DNA of 64,000 nt, taken from contig NC_008541.1 in NCBI RefSeq assembly GCF_000196235.1, positions 3,658,001-3,722,000 of the forward strand, written 5' to 3'. The translations under genes and the position numbers were made by a program. The notes below the pieces were generated by a model that was given only the letters and a program-made list of their open reading frames with translations, was not told where the DNA came from and did not search any database. This DNA comes from Arthrobacter sp. FB24. GTDB lineage: Bacteria; Actinomycetota; Actinomycetes; Actinomycetales; Micrococcaceae. Positions 42,546 through 50,609 of this stretch are shown in pieces. The number at the start of each line of letters is the position of its first letter. Within the stretch, counting starts at the first letter, position 1.

Positions 42546-43094
42546 ATGGCACTGCCCGCCAACACCACCACCGGCACCTGGACCCTCGACAACTCGCACA
42601 GCGAAATCGGCTTCACCGTACGCCATGCAGGGATCAGCAAGGTCCGCGGCCAGTTCAAGGACGCCGCAGCCACCCTGGAACTTTCCGAGAACGTTGCCGA
42701 CTCCAAGGTCAACGCCACCATCCAGACCGCCAGCTTCGACTCGGGCGACGCCAACCGCGACGGCCACGTCCGCGGTGAAGACTTCTTCGACGTCGAGAAG
42801 TTCCCGGAAATCTCCTTCGTTTCCAACGCGATCGTGCCCAAGGGCGACGCCTACGAACTCCAGGGCGATCTGACCATCAAGGGCGTCACCCGCCCCGTGG
42901 CGCTCGAAACCGAGCTCCACGGTGTGGCCGTGGATCCCTTCGGCAACACCCGCGCCGGCCTCACCGCCGAAACCACCATCAGCCGCAAGGACTTCGGCCT
43001 GACCTGGAACGCTGTCCTCGAAGCCGGTGGCGTGCTGGTCAGCGACAAGGTTGCCATCAACCTCGAGCTCGCGTTCATCGCACCTGCCGCGTAG
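42546..43094 (+). CDS. YceI-family lipocalin-like protein
   Basis: A 182-residue protein: GTWTLDNSHSEIGFTVRHAG is the YceI opening and VTRPVALETELHG with FGLTWN completes the family pattern. YceI proteins bind polyisoprenoid-type lipids in a beta-barrel. There is no signal peptide in this form. AAGGAG lies seven bases before the ATG. Divergent from the phosphatase gene; ends at the terminator at 43116. Confidence 0.92.
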   Translation: MALPANTTTGTWTLDNSHSEIGFTVRHAGISKVRGQFKDAAATLELSENVADSKVNATIQTASFDSGDANRDGHVRGEDFFDVEKFPEISFVSNAIVPKGDAYELQGDLTIKGVTRPVALETELHGVAVDPFGNTRAGLTAETTISRKDFGLTWNAVLEAGGVLVSDKVAINLELAFIAPAA

Positions 43095-43115
43095 TTTCTT
43101 CGCTTCGTAGCTGCT

Positions 43116-43154
43116 CAGCACCCCGCTCCGCCACCACGACGGAGCGGGGTGCTG
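43116..43154 (+). terminator. Terminator after the YceI gene
   Basis: Perfect 15-bp stem CAGCACCCCGCTCCG / CGGAGCGGGGTGCTG with a nine-base loop, followed by CGTTTA, 22 bases after the stop. Confidence 0.88.
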
Positions 43155-43330
43155 CGTTTAACCCGGCCGCTTCCGCCGCGCGGCCAAATCGGCCCGCCAG
43201 AATACCTCCTCCGAATGATCCACCGCCGGGCCGGAGCGCGGTACGGTTGAACCAAACCATGCTGGGGGCAGGGAACCGTTACTGATCCCGGTACCCGTTT
43301 AATCAGTAGTCGACCCGCAAAGGACCAACT

Positions 43331-44233
43331 ATGAGCACGCCTCCAGCAAACCCGGCCAACCCGAACGAACCTGAAAACGGAAAGCCCGGCCCCGACGCCC
43401 CCCAGTACGGGCAGAACGCACCGGAATCCCCCGCAGCGCCGCAGTACGGGCAGCAGCCTCCGGCAACACCCCAGTACGGGCAGAACGCACCGGAATCCCC
43501 CGCAGCGCCGCAGTACGGGCAGCAGCCTCCGGCAACACCCCAGTACGGGCAGAACGCGCCACAGTATGGCCAGCAGCAGTACGGCCAGCAGCCCTCCGCA
43601 GCACCCCAGTACGGCCAGAACGCACCGCAATACGGCCAGCAGCAGTACGGCCAGCAGCCCCCTGCCGCACCCCAGTACGGGCAGCAGCCGGCCTTCGGAC
43701 AGGCGCCGCAGCAGTACGGCCAGTCCCCGTATGCCCAGTACCCGTCCGAACAGCCGCAGGGTGGCGCCGCGGGCGGCGTGCCGAAAATGGTCAACAACGC
43801 GTTCTGGATGATCATCGCAGCGGGCGTCCTGTACGTCATTTCCATGCTGGTGGCCATTCCCGCCCTGAACGATCCCGCCATGCGGAGCCAGTTCGAGGAC
43901 CAGATGAGGGCCAGCGGGGCGGACGTCGACTTTGAGTCCATCAAGGGTCTTGTGATCGGCATGATGGTGGTCATCGGCCTCATCGGCGCCGGCCTCTACG
44001 CCCTGGTTGCCTTCAATGTGCGCAAGGGCAAGAACTGGGCCCGCATCCTCGGCACCGTCCTCGCGGCACTGTCGATCTTCAGCCTGTTTCCCTTCAGCAT
44101 CGGCACCATCTCGGCTTTGCTTGGCATCGCCGCCATCGTGATGCTTTACCTCCCGGCGTCAGCGCCGTACTTCCGGAAGCAGCAGCCTTTCGGCAGCCCC
44201 TACTCGCAGCCGGGCAACCCGTACGGCCGCTAA
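43331..44233 (+). CDS. QYGQ-repeat membrane protein, copy 1
   Basis: A 300-residue protein. Residues 20-150 are Gln/Pro/Tyr/Gly-rich with about a dozen QYGQ units (APQYGQNAPESPAAPQYGQQ), disordered and probably cytoplasmic. Then three or four helices (about 158-180, 215-240, 250-285) with NVRKGKNWARILGTVLAALS, a motif seen in DUF4064-like actinobacterial membrane proteins. The tail is FGSPYSQPGNPYGR. The next gene is a paralogue with a matching leader. Function unknown. Confidence 0.85.
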   Translation: MSTPPANPANPNEPENGKPGPDAPQYGQNAPESPAAPQYGQQPPATPQYGQNAPESPAAPQYGQQPPATPQYGQNAPQYGQQQYGQQPSAAPQYGQNAPQYGQQQYGQQPPAAPQYGQQPAFGQAPQQYGQSPYAQYPSEQPQGGAAGGVPKMVNNAFWMIIAAGVLYVISMLVAIPALNDPAMRSQFEDQMRASGADVDFESIKGLVIGMMVVIGLIGAGLYALVAFNVRKGKNWARILGTVLAALSIFSLFPFSIGTISALLGIAAIVMLYLPASAPYFRKQQPFGSPYSQPGNPYGR

Positions 44234-44482
44234 TCCTGACAGCACCACGGTTCCAGCCAGAGGGCGTGGACTTTGGTGGGCCCGGGCGACTATTGTCGCC
44301 GGCCCCCGGAGTCCGCGCCCTCTGCGTTTGCCCGGCTGTTCCTTGAGCCGAAATTGAGCCGCAAACTATGCACAGAAGGCCCCTGCACACGGTACCGTGT
44401 TAGCAAAATCACGCTGGGGGCAGGAAGACGTGGCTGATCCCGGTGGCTGATTGCCCAGTAGCCGACTCGCAAAGGATCAACC

Positions 44483-45295
44483 ATGAGCACTCCGCCCGTC
44501 CCGCCGTCGTACCCCGGCGATTCCTCATCCGGCGGGCAATACGGCCAGCAGCCGCAATACGGCCAGCAGCCGCAGTACGGGCAGGGCCCGTCGCCCTTCG
44601 CGCAGGAGCCCTCGCCCTTCGGGCAGGGCCCGTCGCCCTTCGCGCAGGCGCCGGAGTACGCTCAGGCGCCCCAGTACGGCCAACCTGCCCAGTACGGCCC
44701 GCCGGCGGCTCAGTACAGTCAGCCACCGTACAGTCAGCCGCAGTACGCGCAGGCACAACAGCCGCAGCAGTTCGGGAACCAGCAGTACACGGTGTACCCC
44801 TCGGAGCTGCCGCAGCGGGGAACCTCCGAGGCAAGCGCCGCTCCCCCGCTGGTGAACATCTCCTTCTGGCTGCTAATCGTCGCTTGCCTCCTTTGGGTTG
44901 GCTCGGTGCTCCTCTCGCTGGGATCCATCGACGATCCCGCCATGCGCCGGGCGTTCGAGGCGAGGCTGGCCACCAGCCGGGCTGACCTGGATTTCGAGGC
45001 CCTCAAGGGCATCATCGTGGGAATGGTGGTGCTGATCGCGGCCGTCGGAGTGCTGCTGTATGCGCTGGTGGCGTTCAACATCCGGAAGGGCCGGAACTGG
45101 GCCAGGATTCTCGGCACCATCCTGGCGGCTTTCTCACTGCTGGGAGTTTTCCAGATGGGGCTCGGAACGCCGTCCATCCTCGCCGGAGTGGCCGCAATGG
45201 TGCTCCTCTACCTTCCCTCCGCCGCACCGTATTTCAGGAAGTACCACCCGTTCGGAAGCCCGTACGGCCAGCCGGGCTATCCTTACGGCCGCTGA
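44483..45295 (+). CDS. QYGQ-repeat membrane protein, copy 2
   Basis: A 270-residue paralogue of the preceding gene: same N-terminus (MSTPP), QYGQ repeats, DDPAMRRAFEARLATSRADL where copy 1 has NDPAMRSQFEDQMRASGADV, NIRKGRNWARILGTILAAFS, and the ending FGSPYGQPGYPYGR. Its repeats add PSPFAQ/PSPFGQ units. The leader bases GCTGGGGGCAGG ... CGCAAAGGA ... ATGAGCAC are also shared with copy 1, so a whole transcription unit was duplicated. Confidence 0.85.
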   Translation: MSTPPVPPSYPGDSSSGGQYGQQPQYGQQPQYGQGPSPFAQEPSPFGQGPSPFAQAPEYAQAPQYGQPAQYGPPAAQYSQPPYSQPQYAQAQQPQQFGNQQYTVYPSELPQRGTSEASAAPPLVNISFWLLIVACLLWVGSVLLSLGSIDDPAMRRAFEARLATSRADLDFEALKGIIVGMVVLIAAVGVLLYALVAFNIRKGRNWARILGTILAAFSLLGVFQMGLGTPSILAGVAAMVLLYLPSAAPYFRKYHPFGSPYGQPGYPYGR

Positions 45296-45303
45296 CGGCA
45301 GTA

Positions 45304-46032
45304 CTACTCCGCGTCTTCCGGGGCCTGGATCCGCTGGGCGTGATAGGCCAGGATCTGCAGCTCGGTGGCCATGTCCACCTTGCGCAGGTTCACGCCCGGC
45401 GGGACCTGGAGCATGACCGGCGCAAAGCTGAGGATGCTCCGCACTCCTGCGGCGATGACGCGGTCGCACACGCCCTGCGCCACGGCGGCAGGCAGTGCCA
45501 GCACCACCATGTTGGCGCCGGTCCGCTGGAGGACCGTTTCGAGGTCCGCGACGTCGCTGACCCGCAGCCAGCCCACCTCGTTGCCCACCACCATCTGGTC
45601 TGCATCGAAAATGGCCACGACGTCGAATCCCCGCGATTCGAAGCCGCCGTACCGCGCGAGGGCCTTGCCGAGGTTGCCGGCGCCCACGATTGCCACTTTC
45701 CAGTCGCGGGTAAGCCCGAGCGCGGCGGAGATGTTGCGGCTGAGGTACTGCACTTCATAGCCAACGCCGCGGGTGCCGTAGGACCCAACGTGCGAGAGGT
45801 CTTTCCGGAGGGTGGACGAGCTGACACCGGAAGCTTCGGCCAGGGACTCTGAGGAGACGCGTTCGACGCCTTCGGTCAGCATGGTGGTGAGGGCGCGCAA
45901 GTAGATGGTCAGCCGTGCCACGGCCGCGGGCGGAATCTGCTTGGCCGCAGTTCCGCTGTCCCCGTGAACAGCCTCGGGGGATGAATCCAGCGAAGTCACT
46001 ATCTGCTCCATTGCGTCGCGTTGTGAGTCCAC
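45304..46032 (-). CDS. rex: Redox-sensing transcriptional repressor Rex
   Basis: A 242-residue NADH-sensing repressor. N-terminal winged helix with VSSESLAEASGVSSSTLRKD then LSHVGSYGTRGVGY; Rossmann domain with VAIVGAGNLGKALARYGGF. Binds DNA when NADH/NAD is low and derepresses respiratory genes when NADH rises. GTG 46032 is the longest start; ATG 46011 is an alternative seven codons later, and neither has a Shine-Dalgarno. The cytochrome-c genes nearby are plausible but unproven targets. Confidence 0.94.
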   Translation of the reverse strand: MDSQRDAMEQIVTSLDSSPEAVHGDSGTAAKQIPPAAVARLTIYLRALTTMLTEGVERVSSESLAEASGVSSSTLRKDLSHVGSYGTRGVGYEVQYLSRNISAALGLTRDWKVAIVGAGNLGKALARYGGFESRGFDVVAIFDADQMVVGNEVGWLRVSDVADLETVLQRTGANMVVLALPAAVAQGVCDRVIAAGVRSILSFAPVMLQVPPGVNLRKVDMATELQILAYHAQRIQAPEDAE

Positions 46033-46077
46033 TCTAGAGCCACGTCCGCACTGTCAACAAAGCAGAAGTCGCCGCGC

Positions 46078-46332
46078 CTATTTGGCGGCAGCCTGACGAA
46101 GGATCCGCTCAAGGCGGGTTTCGTCGATCTTCCAGAAGTCACGCTGGATGCCGTCCACCAGGACCACGGGGATCTCTTCGGCGTAACGCTCGCGCAGCTC
46201 GGGCTGGTTGTCCACCAGTTGTTCCGTCCACTCAAGTCCCAGGGAGGCAGTGACCCGTTCGACGGCGTCGCGGGCCTCCTCGCACAGGTGGCAGTCAGCT
46301 TTGGTGATGAGGACGACGTCGGGTTTTGCCAT
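46078..46332 (-). CDS. Glutaredoxin-family protein
   Basis: An 84-residue thioredoxin-fold protein with Cys-His-Leu-Cys (ITKADCHLCEEARDAVERV) and a cis-Pro loop EEIPVVLVDG. The DUF836/YruB-like short form, often next to rex in actinobacteria. Probably a small thiol oxidoreductase. Leaderless: TACGGT is six bases before the ATG. Confidence 0.9.
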   Translation of the reverse strand: MAKPDVVLITKADCHLCEEARDAVERVTASLGLEWTEQLVDNQPELRERYAEEIPVVLVDGIQRDFWKIDETRLERILRQAAAK

Positions 46333-46338
46333 ATCTCA

Positions 46339-46410
46339 ACCGTAGCCCGGGCCGCCGCTCCACCGCGACGGCGGGCCTGTGACAGCGTGGACTGGCCCAT
46401 TGACTAGACT
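46339..46410. promoter_or_regulatory. Divergent leaderless -10 elements, glutaredoxin and HAD genes
   Basis: TACGGT on the minus strand (46339-46344) ends six bases before the glutaredoxin ATG; TAGACT on the plus strand (46405-46410) ends six bases before the HAD ATG at 46417. Same geometry as at 14655 and 35280. Confidence 0.6.
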
Positions 46411-46416
46411 CGAGTC

Positions 46417-47235
46417 ATGCCCGAGGAGAAGTACGTCGCCGTAGTCCGGCAGCCGGCCGGTGCGTTGCAGCACGGCGAGGCCGCCTTCTTCGACGTTGAC
46501 AACACCCTCATGAAGGGCGCCAGCCTTTTCCACGTGGCCCGGAAAATGCACCAGCGCGGCGCGTTCACCCTGCCGCAGGCGGCCGGGATGGCCTGGAAGC
46601 AGTTCAAGTTCGTCCTCCGCGGCGAGAACATGGATGACGTCCACGCGGTCCGGGACTCGGCCTTGACGCTGGCCGCCGGAATCACGGTGGAGGACATCAA
46701 GGCCCTCGGCGAAGAAGTCTTCGACGAAATGATCGAGTCCAGGATCTGGCCCGGCGCCAAGGCACTGGCCCAGCAGCACCTCCGCGTGGGACGCATGGTG
46801 TGGTTAGTGACCGCTACTCCCATCGAAGTGGCCACGGTGATCTCCACCCGGCTGGGCCTGACCGGCGCACTGGGAACAGTGGGCGAGATCGAGAACGGTG
46901 CTTACACCGGCCGGCTGGTGGGCGACATCCTGCACGGCCAGGCCAAGGCGGTGGCTGTCCAGGGCATCGCGGATGCCGAGGGACTGGACCTCAAACGGTG
47001 CTGGGCCTACAGCGATTCCCACAATGACATTCCGCTGCTGAGCATGGTGGGTCATCCCGTGGCCATCAATCCCGACGCGCGGCTACGCCGCCACGCCCGC
47101 GAAAACAACTGGCCGGTGTACGACTTCCGCTCGGGGCGCCGTGCCGCCACGCTCGGACTGAAGGCGGCCACGGTTGGCGGGGCCGTGTACGGCCTCTGGA
47201 GGGGCTTCACGCGGTTCCGCGGCCCCACGGTCTAA
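46417..47235 (+). CDS. HAD-IB family phosphatase (SerB/CicA-like)
   Basis: A 272-residue HAD hydrolase: motif I AFFDVDNTLMKG (Asp nucleophile), motif II VTATP, motif III region around KAVAVQGIAD and motif IV YSDSHNDIPLLSMVG. The subfamily IB members are phosphoserine or lysophospholipid-type phosphatases; substrate unknown. A C-terminal hydrophobic stretch (LGLKAATVGGAVYGLWRGF) could anchor it to the membrane. Confidence 0.9.
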   Translation: MPEEKYVAVVRQPAGALQHGEAAFFDVDNTLMKGASLFHVARKMHQRGAFTLPQAAGMAWKQFKFVLRGENMDDVHAVRDSALTLAAGITVEDIKALGEEVFDEMIESRIWPGAKALAQQHLRVGRMVWLVTATPIEVATVISTRLGLTGALGTVGEIENGAYTGRLVGDILHGQAKAVAVQGIADAEGLDLKRCWAYSDSHNDIPLLSMVGHPVAINPDARLRRHARENNWPVYDFRSGRRAATLGLKAATVGGAVYGLWRGFTRFRGPTV

Positions 47236-47302
47236 CCCGCGGCCTGCCTCAGCTCCAGGGCCGCCCTTGCAGCGGACGTCGCAGGATTCACGCGGGACAA
47301 AG

Positions 47303-47333
47303 AAAAATGCCCGCTGCCAAAGGCAACGGGCAT
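47303..47333 (-). terminator. Terminator of the bS22 gene
   Basis: ATGCCCGTTGCC / GGCAGCGGGCAT stem (one G-U) with a three-base loop, followed by TTTTT on the minus strand, 21 bases after the stop. Confidence 0.9.
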
Positions 47334-47354
47334 CTCACGCTGTAGGAAGTATCT

Positions 47355-47453
47355 CTACTTCTTGTTACGGCGCTGGTGGCGGGTCTTACGAAGCAACTTG
47401 CGGTGCTTCTTCTTGGCCATACGCTTGCGACGCTTCTTAATAACTGAACCCAC
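47355..47453 (-). CDS. Small basic ribosomal protein bS22 (AURKAIP1/COX24 type)
   Basis: A 32-residue, extremely basic peptide: MGSVIKKRRKRMAKKKHRKL then LRKTRHQRRNKK. It matches the tiny actinobacterial 30S protein first seen in mycobacterial ribosomes (bS22). GTG start with AAGGAA seven bases upstream and its own terminator. Too short for most gene finders. Confidence 0.92.
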   Translation of the reverse strand: MGSVIKKRRKRMAKKKHRKLLRKTRHQRRNKK

Positions 47454-47616
47454 GAAAGTTCCTTACAAACTAGATGGAGTACCTGTCTGATGGAAGAGGT
47501 CCGTGGACTAGGCAACAGACTAAACAACAAACAGATTCTTACAATAACGAAAAACGTTCCCTAACAGGGTACCGCTTATCCGGCGCACCCACTGACCGCA
47601 CTCCGTTTGTGGCAGT

Positions 47617-47829
47617 TCAGGCGGTGTCCGACTGGCCTTCCACGACAGCACCTTTGACGTACTGTTCGACGGCGGACTCCGGTACCCGGAAGGACCGGCC
47701 GAAGCGGACGGCCGGCATCTCTCCGGAATGGACAAGGCGGTACACGGTCATTTTGGAAACGCGCATGAGCTCGGCCACTTCGGCCACAGTCAAGAACTGA
47801 GCGTTCGAGAAGTTCGACTCTGCGGACAT
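47617..47829 (-). CDS. bldC: BldC, MerR-like DNA-binding regulator
   Basis: A 70-residue protein that is almost only a winged helix-turn-helix: FLTVAEVAELMRVSKMTVYR then LVHSGEMPAVRFGRSFRVPE. It lacks the MerR effector domain, as does Streptomyces BldC, which binds DNA cooperatively at repeats and delays development. In Micrococcaceae the regulon is unknown. AAGGA nine bases before ATG 47829 defines the start; the frame is open further upstream without homology. Confidence 0.93.
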   Translation of the reverse strand: MSAESNFSNAQFLTVAEVAELMRVSKMTVYRLVHSGEMPAVRFGRSFRVPESAVEQYVKGAVVEGQSDTA

Positions 47830-47997
47830 TTCCCTTATTCCTTTGTTAACAGCTGATAAAGGCAACCCCATTGAAACCCCATTGCGGTGTGCCGATGCTG
47901 AGCCATCAACCTACCCTGTGCTAGTTACTCTAGTGGCTGATGGTGCCATTGTGAAAGTCATTGGGCGGTACCAGTTTTCCGTGGATCCGGGGGAAAA

Positions 47998-49170
47998 TCA
48001 GCCCTCCAGGGCGCCCCGCCGCTTGCGGGCGGATGCTGCCAGCTGGCCGAGCACCGACGCCGTGACGTCCCATTCCATGCAGGCATCCGTCACGCTCTGG
48101 CCGTAGACCAGTTCGCCGGTGCCGGCCGCGTGCTCGGCCACATCGAGGTTCTGCGCCCCGCCCACCAGGAAGCTCTCCAGCATGACGCCGGCAATCGCCG
48201 CAGCCGCTGCCCCGCCGTCTTCCAGCTGCGCGCCGATTTCGAGCGCCACTTCGGCCTGGCGGTGGTGGCTCTTGCCGCTGTTGGCGTGGCTGGCGTCCAC
48301 GATCAGCCGGGGGTTGAGCTGCTTGCCGGCCAGTTTCGCCGAGGCCGCTTCGACATCCGCCGCGGAGTAGTTGGGGCCCTTGCGTCCGCCGCGGAGGATC
48401 ACGTGCGTGTCCGGGTTGCCGGCGGTGGCCACGAGTGCGGCCCGGCCGTCGCCGTCGATCCCCAGGAAGGCCTGAGATGCCGCGGCGGCGCTGCAGGCAT
48501 CGACCGCAACCTGGAGGTCGCCGTCGGTCCCGTTCTTGAATCCGATGGGCATGGACAGCCCGGAGGCCAGCTGGCGGTGGATCTGGCTTTCGGTGGTGCG
48601 GGCACCGATGGCGCCCCAGGAGACGAGGTCGGCCATGTACTGCGGGCTGATGGGTTCCAGGAACTCCGTTGCGGTGGGGAGGCCCAGCGACGTGACTTGC
48701 TTCAGGAACTGGCGTGCTGCCCGCAGTCCGGTGGCGATGTCATGGCTGCCATCCAGGTGGGGATCGTTGATGAGGCCCTTCCAGCCCACCGTGGTGCGCG
48801 GCTTCTCGAAGTAAGTCCGCATGACGATCAGCAGGTCTTCCTTGTGCTTCTCCGCCTGGCTCACCAGCCGGCGGGCGTACTCCAAGCCGGCTTTGGGGTC
48901 GTGGATGGAGCAGGGTCCCACGATCACCAGCAGGCGGTCGTCCACGCCGTCCATGATGGCCCGGACTTCGTCCCTGCCGCGTTCGACGACGTCTGCCACC
49001 CGGGCGTCCAGCGGCAGTGCAGCGATCATGTCCTGGGGGGACGGCAGGGCCTGGAATTCGCTGACGCGCAGGTTCGAGGTGGATTTCTGCGCGGTCTCGG
49101 GGCCTTCCGGGGAACCGTTGGCTTCCGGGGAAGTGGAAGGCTGTGTCTCGGTGGCTGCTGCGGTGCTCAT
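47998..49170 (-). CDS. aroG: DAHP synthase, class I (AroG/F type)
   Basis: A 390-residue enzyme joining erythrose 4-phosphate and PEP in the first step of aromatic amino acid synthesis. VIVGPCSIHDPKAGLEYARR (metal Cys and substrate loop), MRTYFEKPRTTVGWKGLIND, GARTTESQIHRQLASGLSMP, GFKNGTDG and DASHANSGK are classic. The first 35 residues are a disordered Thr/Ser/Glu-rich extension. It is preceded by an aromatic-codon leader peptide (49290-49349), and its AGGA site can pair with an upstream GCGGGTTCTG, so translation-coupled attenuation is expected. Confidence 0.95.
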   Translation of the reverse strand: MSTAAATETQPSTSPEANGSPEGPETAQKSTSNLRVSEFQALPSPQDMIAALPLDARVADVVERGRDEVRAIMDGVDDRLLVIVGPCSIHDPKAGLEYARRLVSQAEKHKEDLLIVMRTYFEKPRTTVGWKGLINDPHLDGSHDIATGLRAARQFLKQVTSLGLPTATEFLEPISPQYMADLVSWGAIGARTTESQIHRQLASGLSMPIGFKNGTDGDLQVAVDACSAAAASQAFLGIDGDGRAALVATAGNPDTHVILRGGRKGPNYSAADVEAASAKLAGKQLNPRLIVDASHANSGKSHHRQAEVALEIGAQLEDGGAAAAAIAGVMLESFLVGGAQNLDVAEHAAGTGELVYGQSVTDACMEWDVTASVLGQLAASARKRRGALEG

Positions 49171-49174
49171 GGGT

Positions 49175-49320
49175 GCGGGTCCTGTTCCGGATGGTGCGGA
49201 GCGGGCCCAGATCAGAACCCGCCGGAGAAATGGCGAAGGGCAGAGAATGATCTCTGCCCTGTTGGCTCTGAAGGAAAGTTGGATGCGTGTCAGTTAGACG
49301 CGGGCCCCTCCAGAGCCAAC
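49175..49320 (-). promoter_or_regulatory. Attenuator-like structures in the DAHP synthase leader
   Basis: Three stems on the minus strand. A: GTTGGCTCTG (49320-49311) with CAGAGCCAAC (49270-49261), perfect; its first arm is the leader-peptide codons just after Phe. B: GGGCAGAGA / TCTCTGCCC (49259-49238, four-base loop), perfect. C: GCGGGTTCTG (49222-49213) with CAGGACCCGC (49184-49175), nine Watson-Crick pairs plus one G-U, enclosing the Shine-Dalgarno of aroG. There is no U-run after B, which favours control of translation over termination. Confidence 0.75.
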
Positions 49321-49349
49321 GAAAAATACGCATACCAACGGTTAGTCAT
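49290..49349 (-). CDS. Leader peptide with Trp-Tyr-Ala-Tyr-Phe codons
   Basis: A 19-residue ORF: MTNRWYAYFSLALEGPASN, stop TGA. Trp, Tyr, Tyr and Phe codons cluster at positions 5-9, just before an arm of stem A, the layout of amino-acid attenuators of the trp/phe type. Aromatic amino acid shortage would stall the ribosome there and free the other arm. The ATG lies seven bases after a -10 (TATGGT), so it is probably leaderless; two further in-frame ATGs at 49355 and 49361 lie in the -10 region. Confidence 0.8.
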   Translation of the reverse strand: MTNRWYAYFSLALEGPASN

Positions 49350-49356
49350 AGCCATG

Positions 49357-49385
49357 ACCATAACGGCAGGACGCACCGTCCGCAA
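49357..49385 (-). promoter_or_regulatory. Promoter of the leader peptide and aroG
   Basis: TTGCGG (49380-49385), a 17-base spacer and TATGGT (49357-49362) on the minus strand; transcription would begin at or just before the third ATG (49349). Confidence 0.65.
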
Positions 49386-49426
49386 ATTCACCCTGAATAT
49401 TTCGGGGCACCCAGGGGCGCGGAACC

Positions 49427-50458
49427 TCAGCCGAGCATCTTGCGCAGGTACTCCAACTGGCGGTTCCACTGGTGTTCTTGGCCGCCCTCATGGTTGTTGA
49501 AGCGGTACACCTCGATGTCCTTCGCCGGAGCGCCTCGGCCGCTGGCCGGGTCGGCCGTTGCCGGTTTCGTTCCGTAGGCATTGAAGCTGGCAAAGACCGT
49601 CGACGGCGGGCAGATGTCGTCCGCCTGCGCGGCTGAGAACAGCGCCGGGGCCGTTGCCGCCCGTCCCAGGTTGACGCCGTCGAAGTAGTTGAGTACCGCC
49701 AGGATCGACTCGTAGCGGTCGCGGTGGCGGGCAAGGAATGCGGCGATCTCGGGATAGGGTCCACGCGGCGTGATGTCGATGGCGCGGGGAAAGTCCTGCA
49801 GGAACGGCACATCCGGCAGCGCGGCGATCACGCCGTCGAGCCTTCCGGCCGCCAGACCGGCCACGGCAACGCTGATACCGCCGCCCTGGCTGACGCCCGC
49901 CACTACAACCCTTGAGGCATCGACGGCGGGATGGGCCTGCGCCGCTTCCACCGCGCGGAAGGCGTCCACGTAGACCCGGCGATAGTAGTAGTCCTCGCGG
50001 CTTCCGACACCGCGGGTCATCAGTCCAGCGTGCGCCACATCGCCCGCGGAAGGGTGCGGGTCCGCCGTGTGGCCCAGGAGCCCGCCGTAACCCTGCCCAC
50101 GGTTATCCATGATGAAGTGCGCATAGCCGGCCTGCGCCCACTTGGTGTCCTGGTTCGACAGCCCGCGGCCGCCCGAATACCCCACGTACTGCACGACGAC
50201 GGGAAGCGGCTCGTCCGCGGGCCGGTTCGACGGCAGGTGCAGCCAGCCCTTCACCGGGGAACCGCCGAAGCCGGCGAACGTGACGTCGAAGGTGTCGATC
50301 ACTGTCAGGTAGTTGTCCACGGGTTCGAAGACTGCGTCCAGCGGGTACTCCCGGGCTTCGCTGATGGTGCGGTCCCAGAAGGCGTCAAGATCCGCGGGTG
50401 CGGTGACGCCGGACGTGTAGTTTCGGAGCTGCTCAAGCGGTAGGTCGAAGAGGGGCAT
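49427..50458 (-). CDS. Acetylxylan esterase / cephalosporin-C deacetylase (CE7)
   Basis: A 343-residue alpha/beta hydrolase of carbohydrate esterase family 7. GVSQGGGISVAVAGL has the nucleophile Ser; RGQGYGG forms the family's oxyanion loop; Asp in AQADDICPPST and His in NNHEGGQEHQW complete the triad. It removes acetyl groups from short xylo- or other oligosaccharides; cytoplasmic (no signal peptide), so it would act on imported sugars, fitting the rhamnose and pectin genes beside it. Confidence 0.92.
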   Translation of the reverse strand: MPLFDLPLEQLRNYTSGVTAPADLDAFWDRTISEAREYPLDAVFEPVDNYLTVIDTFDVTFAGFGGSPVKGWLHLPSNRPADEPLPVVVQYVGYSGGRGLSNQDTKWAQAGYAHFIMDNRGQGYGGLLGHTADPHPSAGDVAHAGLMTRGVGSREDYYYRRVYVDAFRAVEAAQAHPAVDASRVVVAGVSQGGGISVAVAGLAAGRLDGVIAALPDVPFLQDFPRAIDITPRGPYPEIAAFLARHRDRYESILAVLNYFDGVNLGRAATAPALFSAAQADDICPPSTVFASFNAYGTKPATADPASGRGAPAKDIEVYRFNNHEGGQEHQWNRQLEYLRKMLG

Positions 50459-50609
50459 CGGGATTCCGGTTCTGTGGAGCGGGCTGATAAGTGCTATGAG
50501 GTGATCGTGTCAGGCAGGCGCTGCAGTATCCAGCCGCCACGACGCCTGGTTGAGGATTGCACCCAGGTGGGGCCTCAGGGTGAAGGTCCTGGACACGCTT
50601 TCGCGCCGC

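Noticed and set aside
47236..47616. tRNA or other RNA gene around the bS22 gene
   Set aside because: I found no cloverleaf or T-loop (GTTCRANNC) pattern; the structured part is the bS22 terminator.
48740..49333. Alternative leader reading MRIFRWLWRG from 49333 as the aroG leader peptide
   Set aside because: It has two Trp codons, but the frame runs on into aroG without a nearby stop; the frame from 49349 has a stop in the right place and more aromatic codons.
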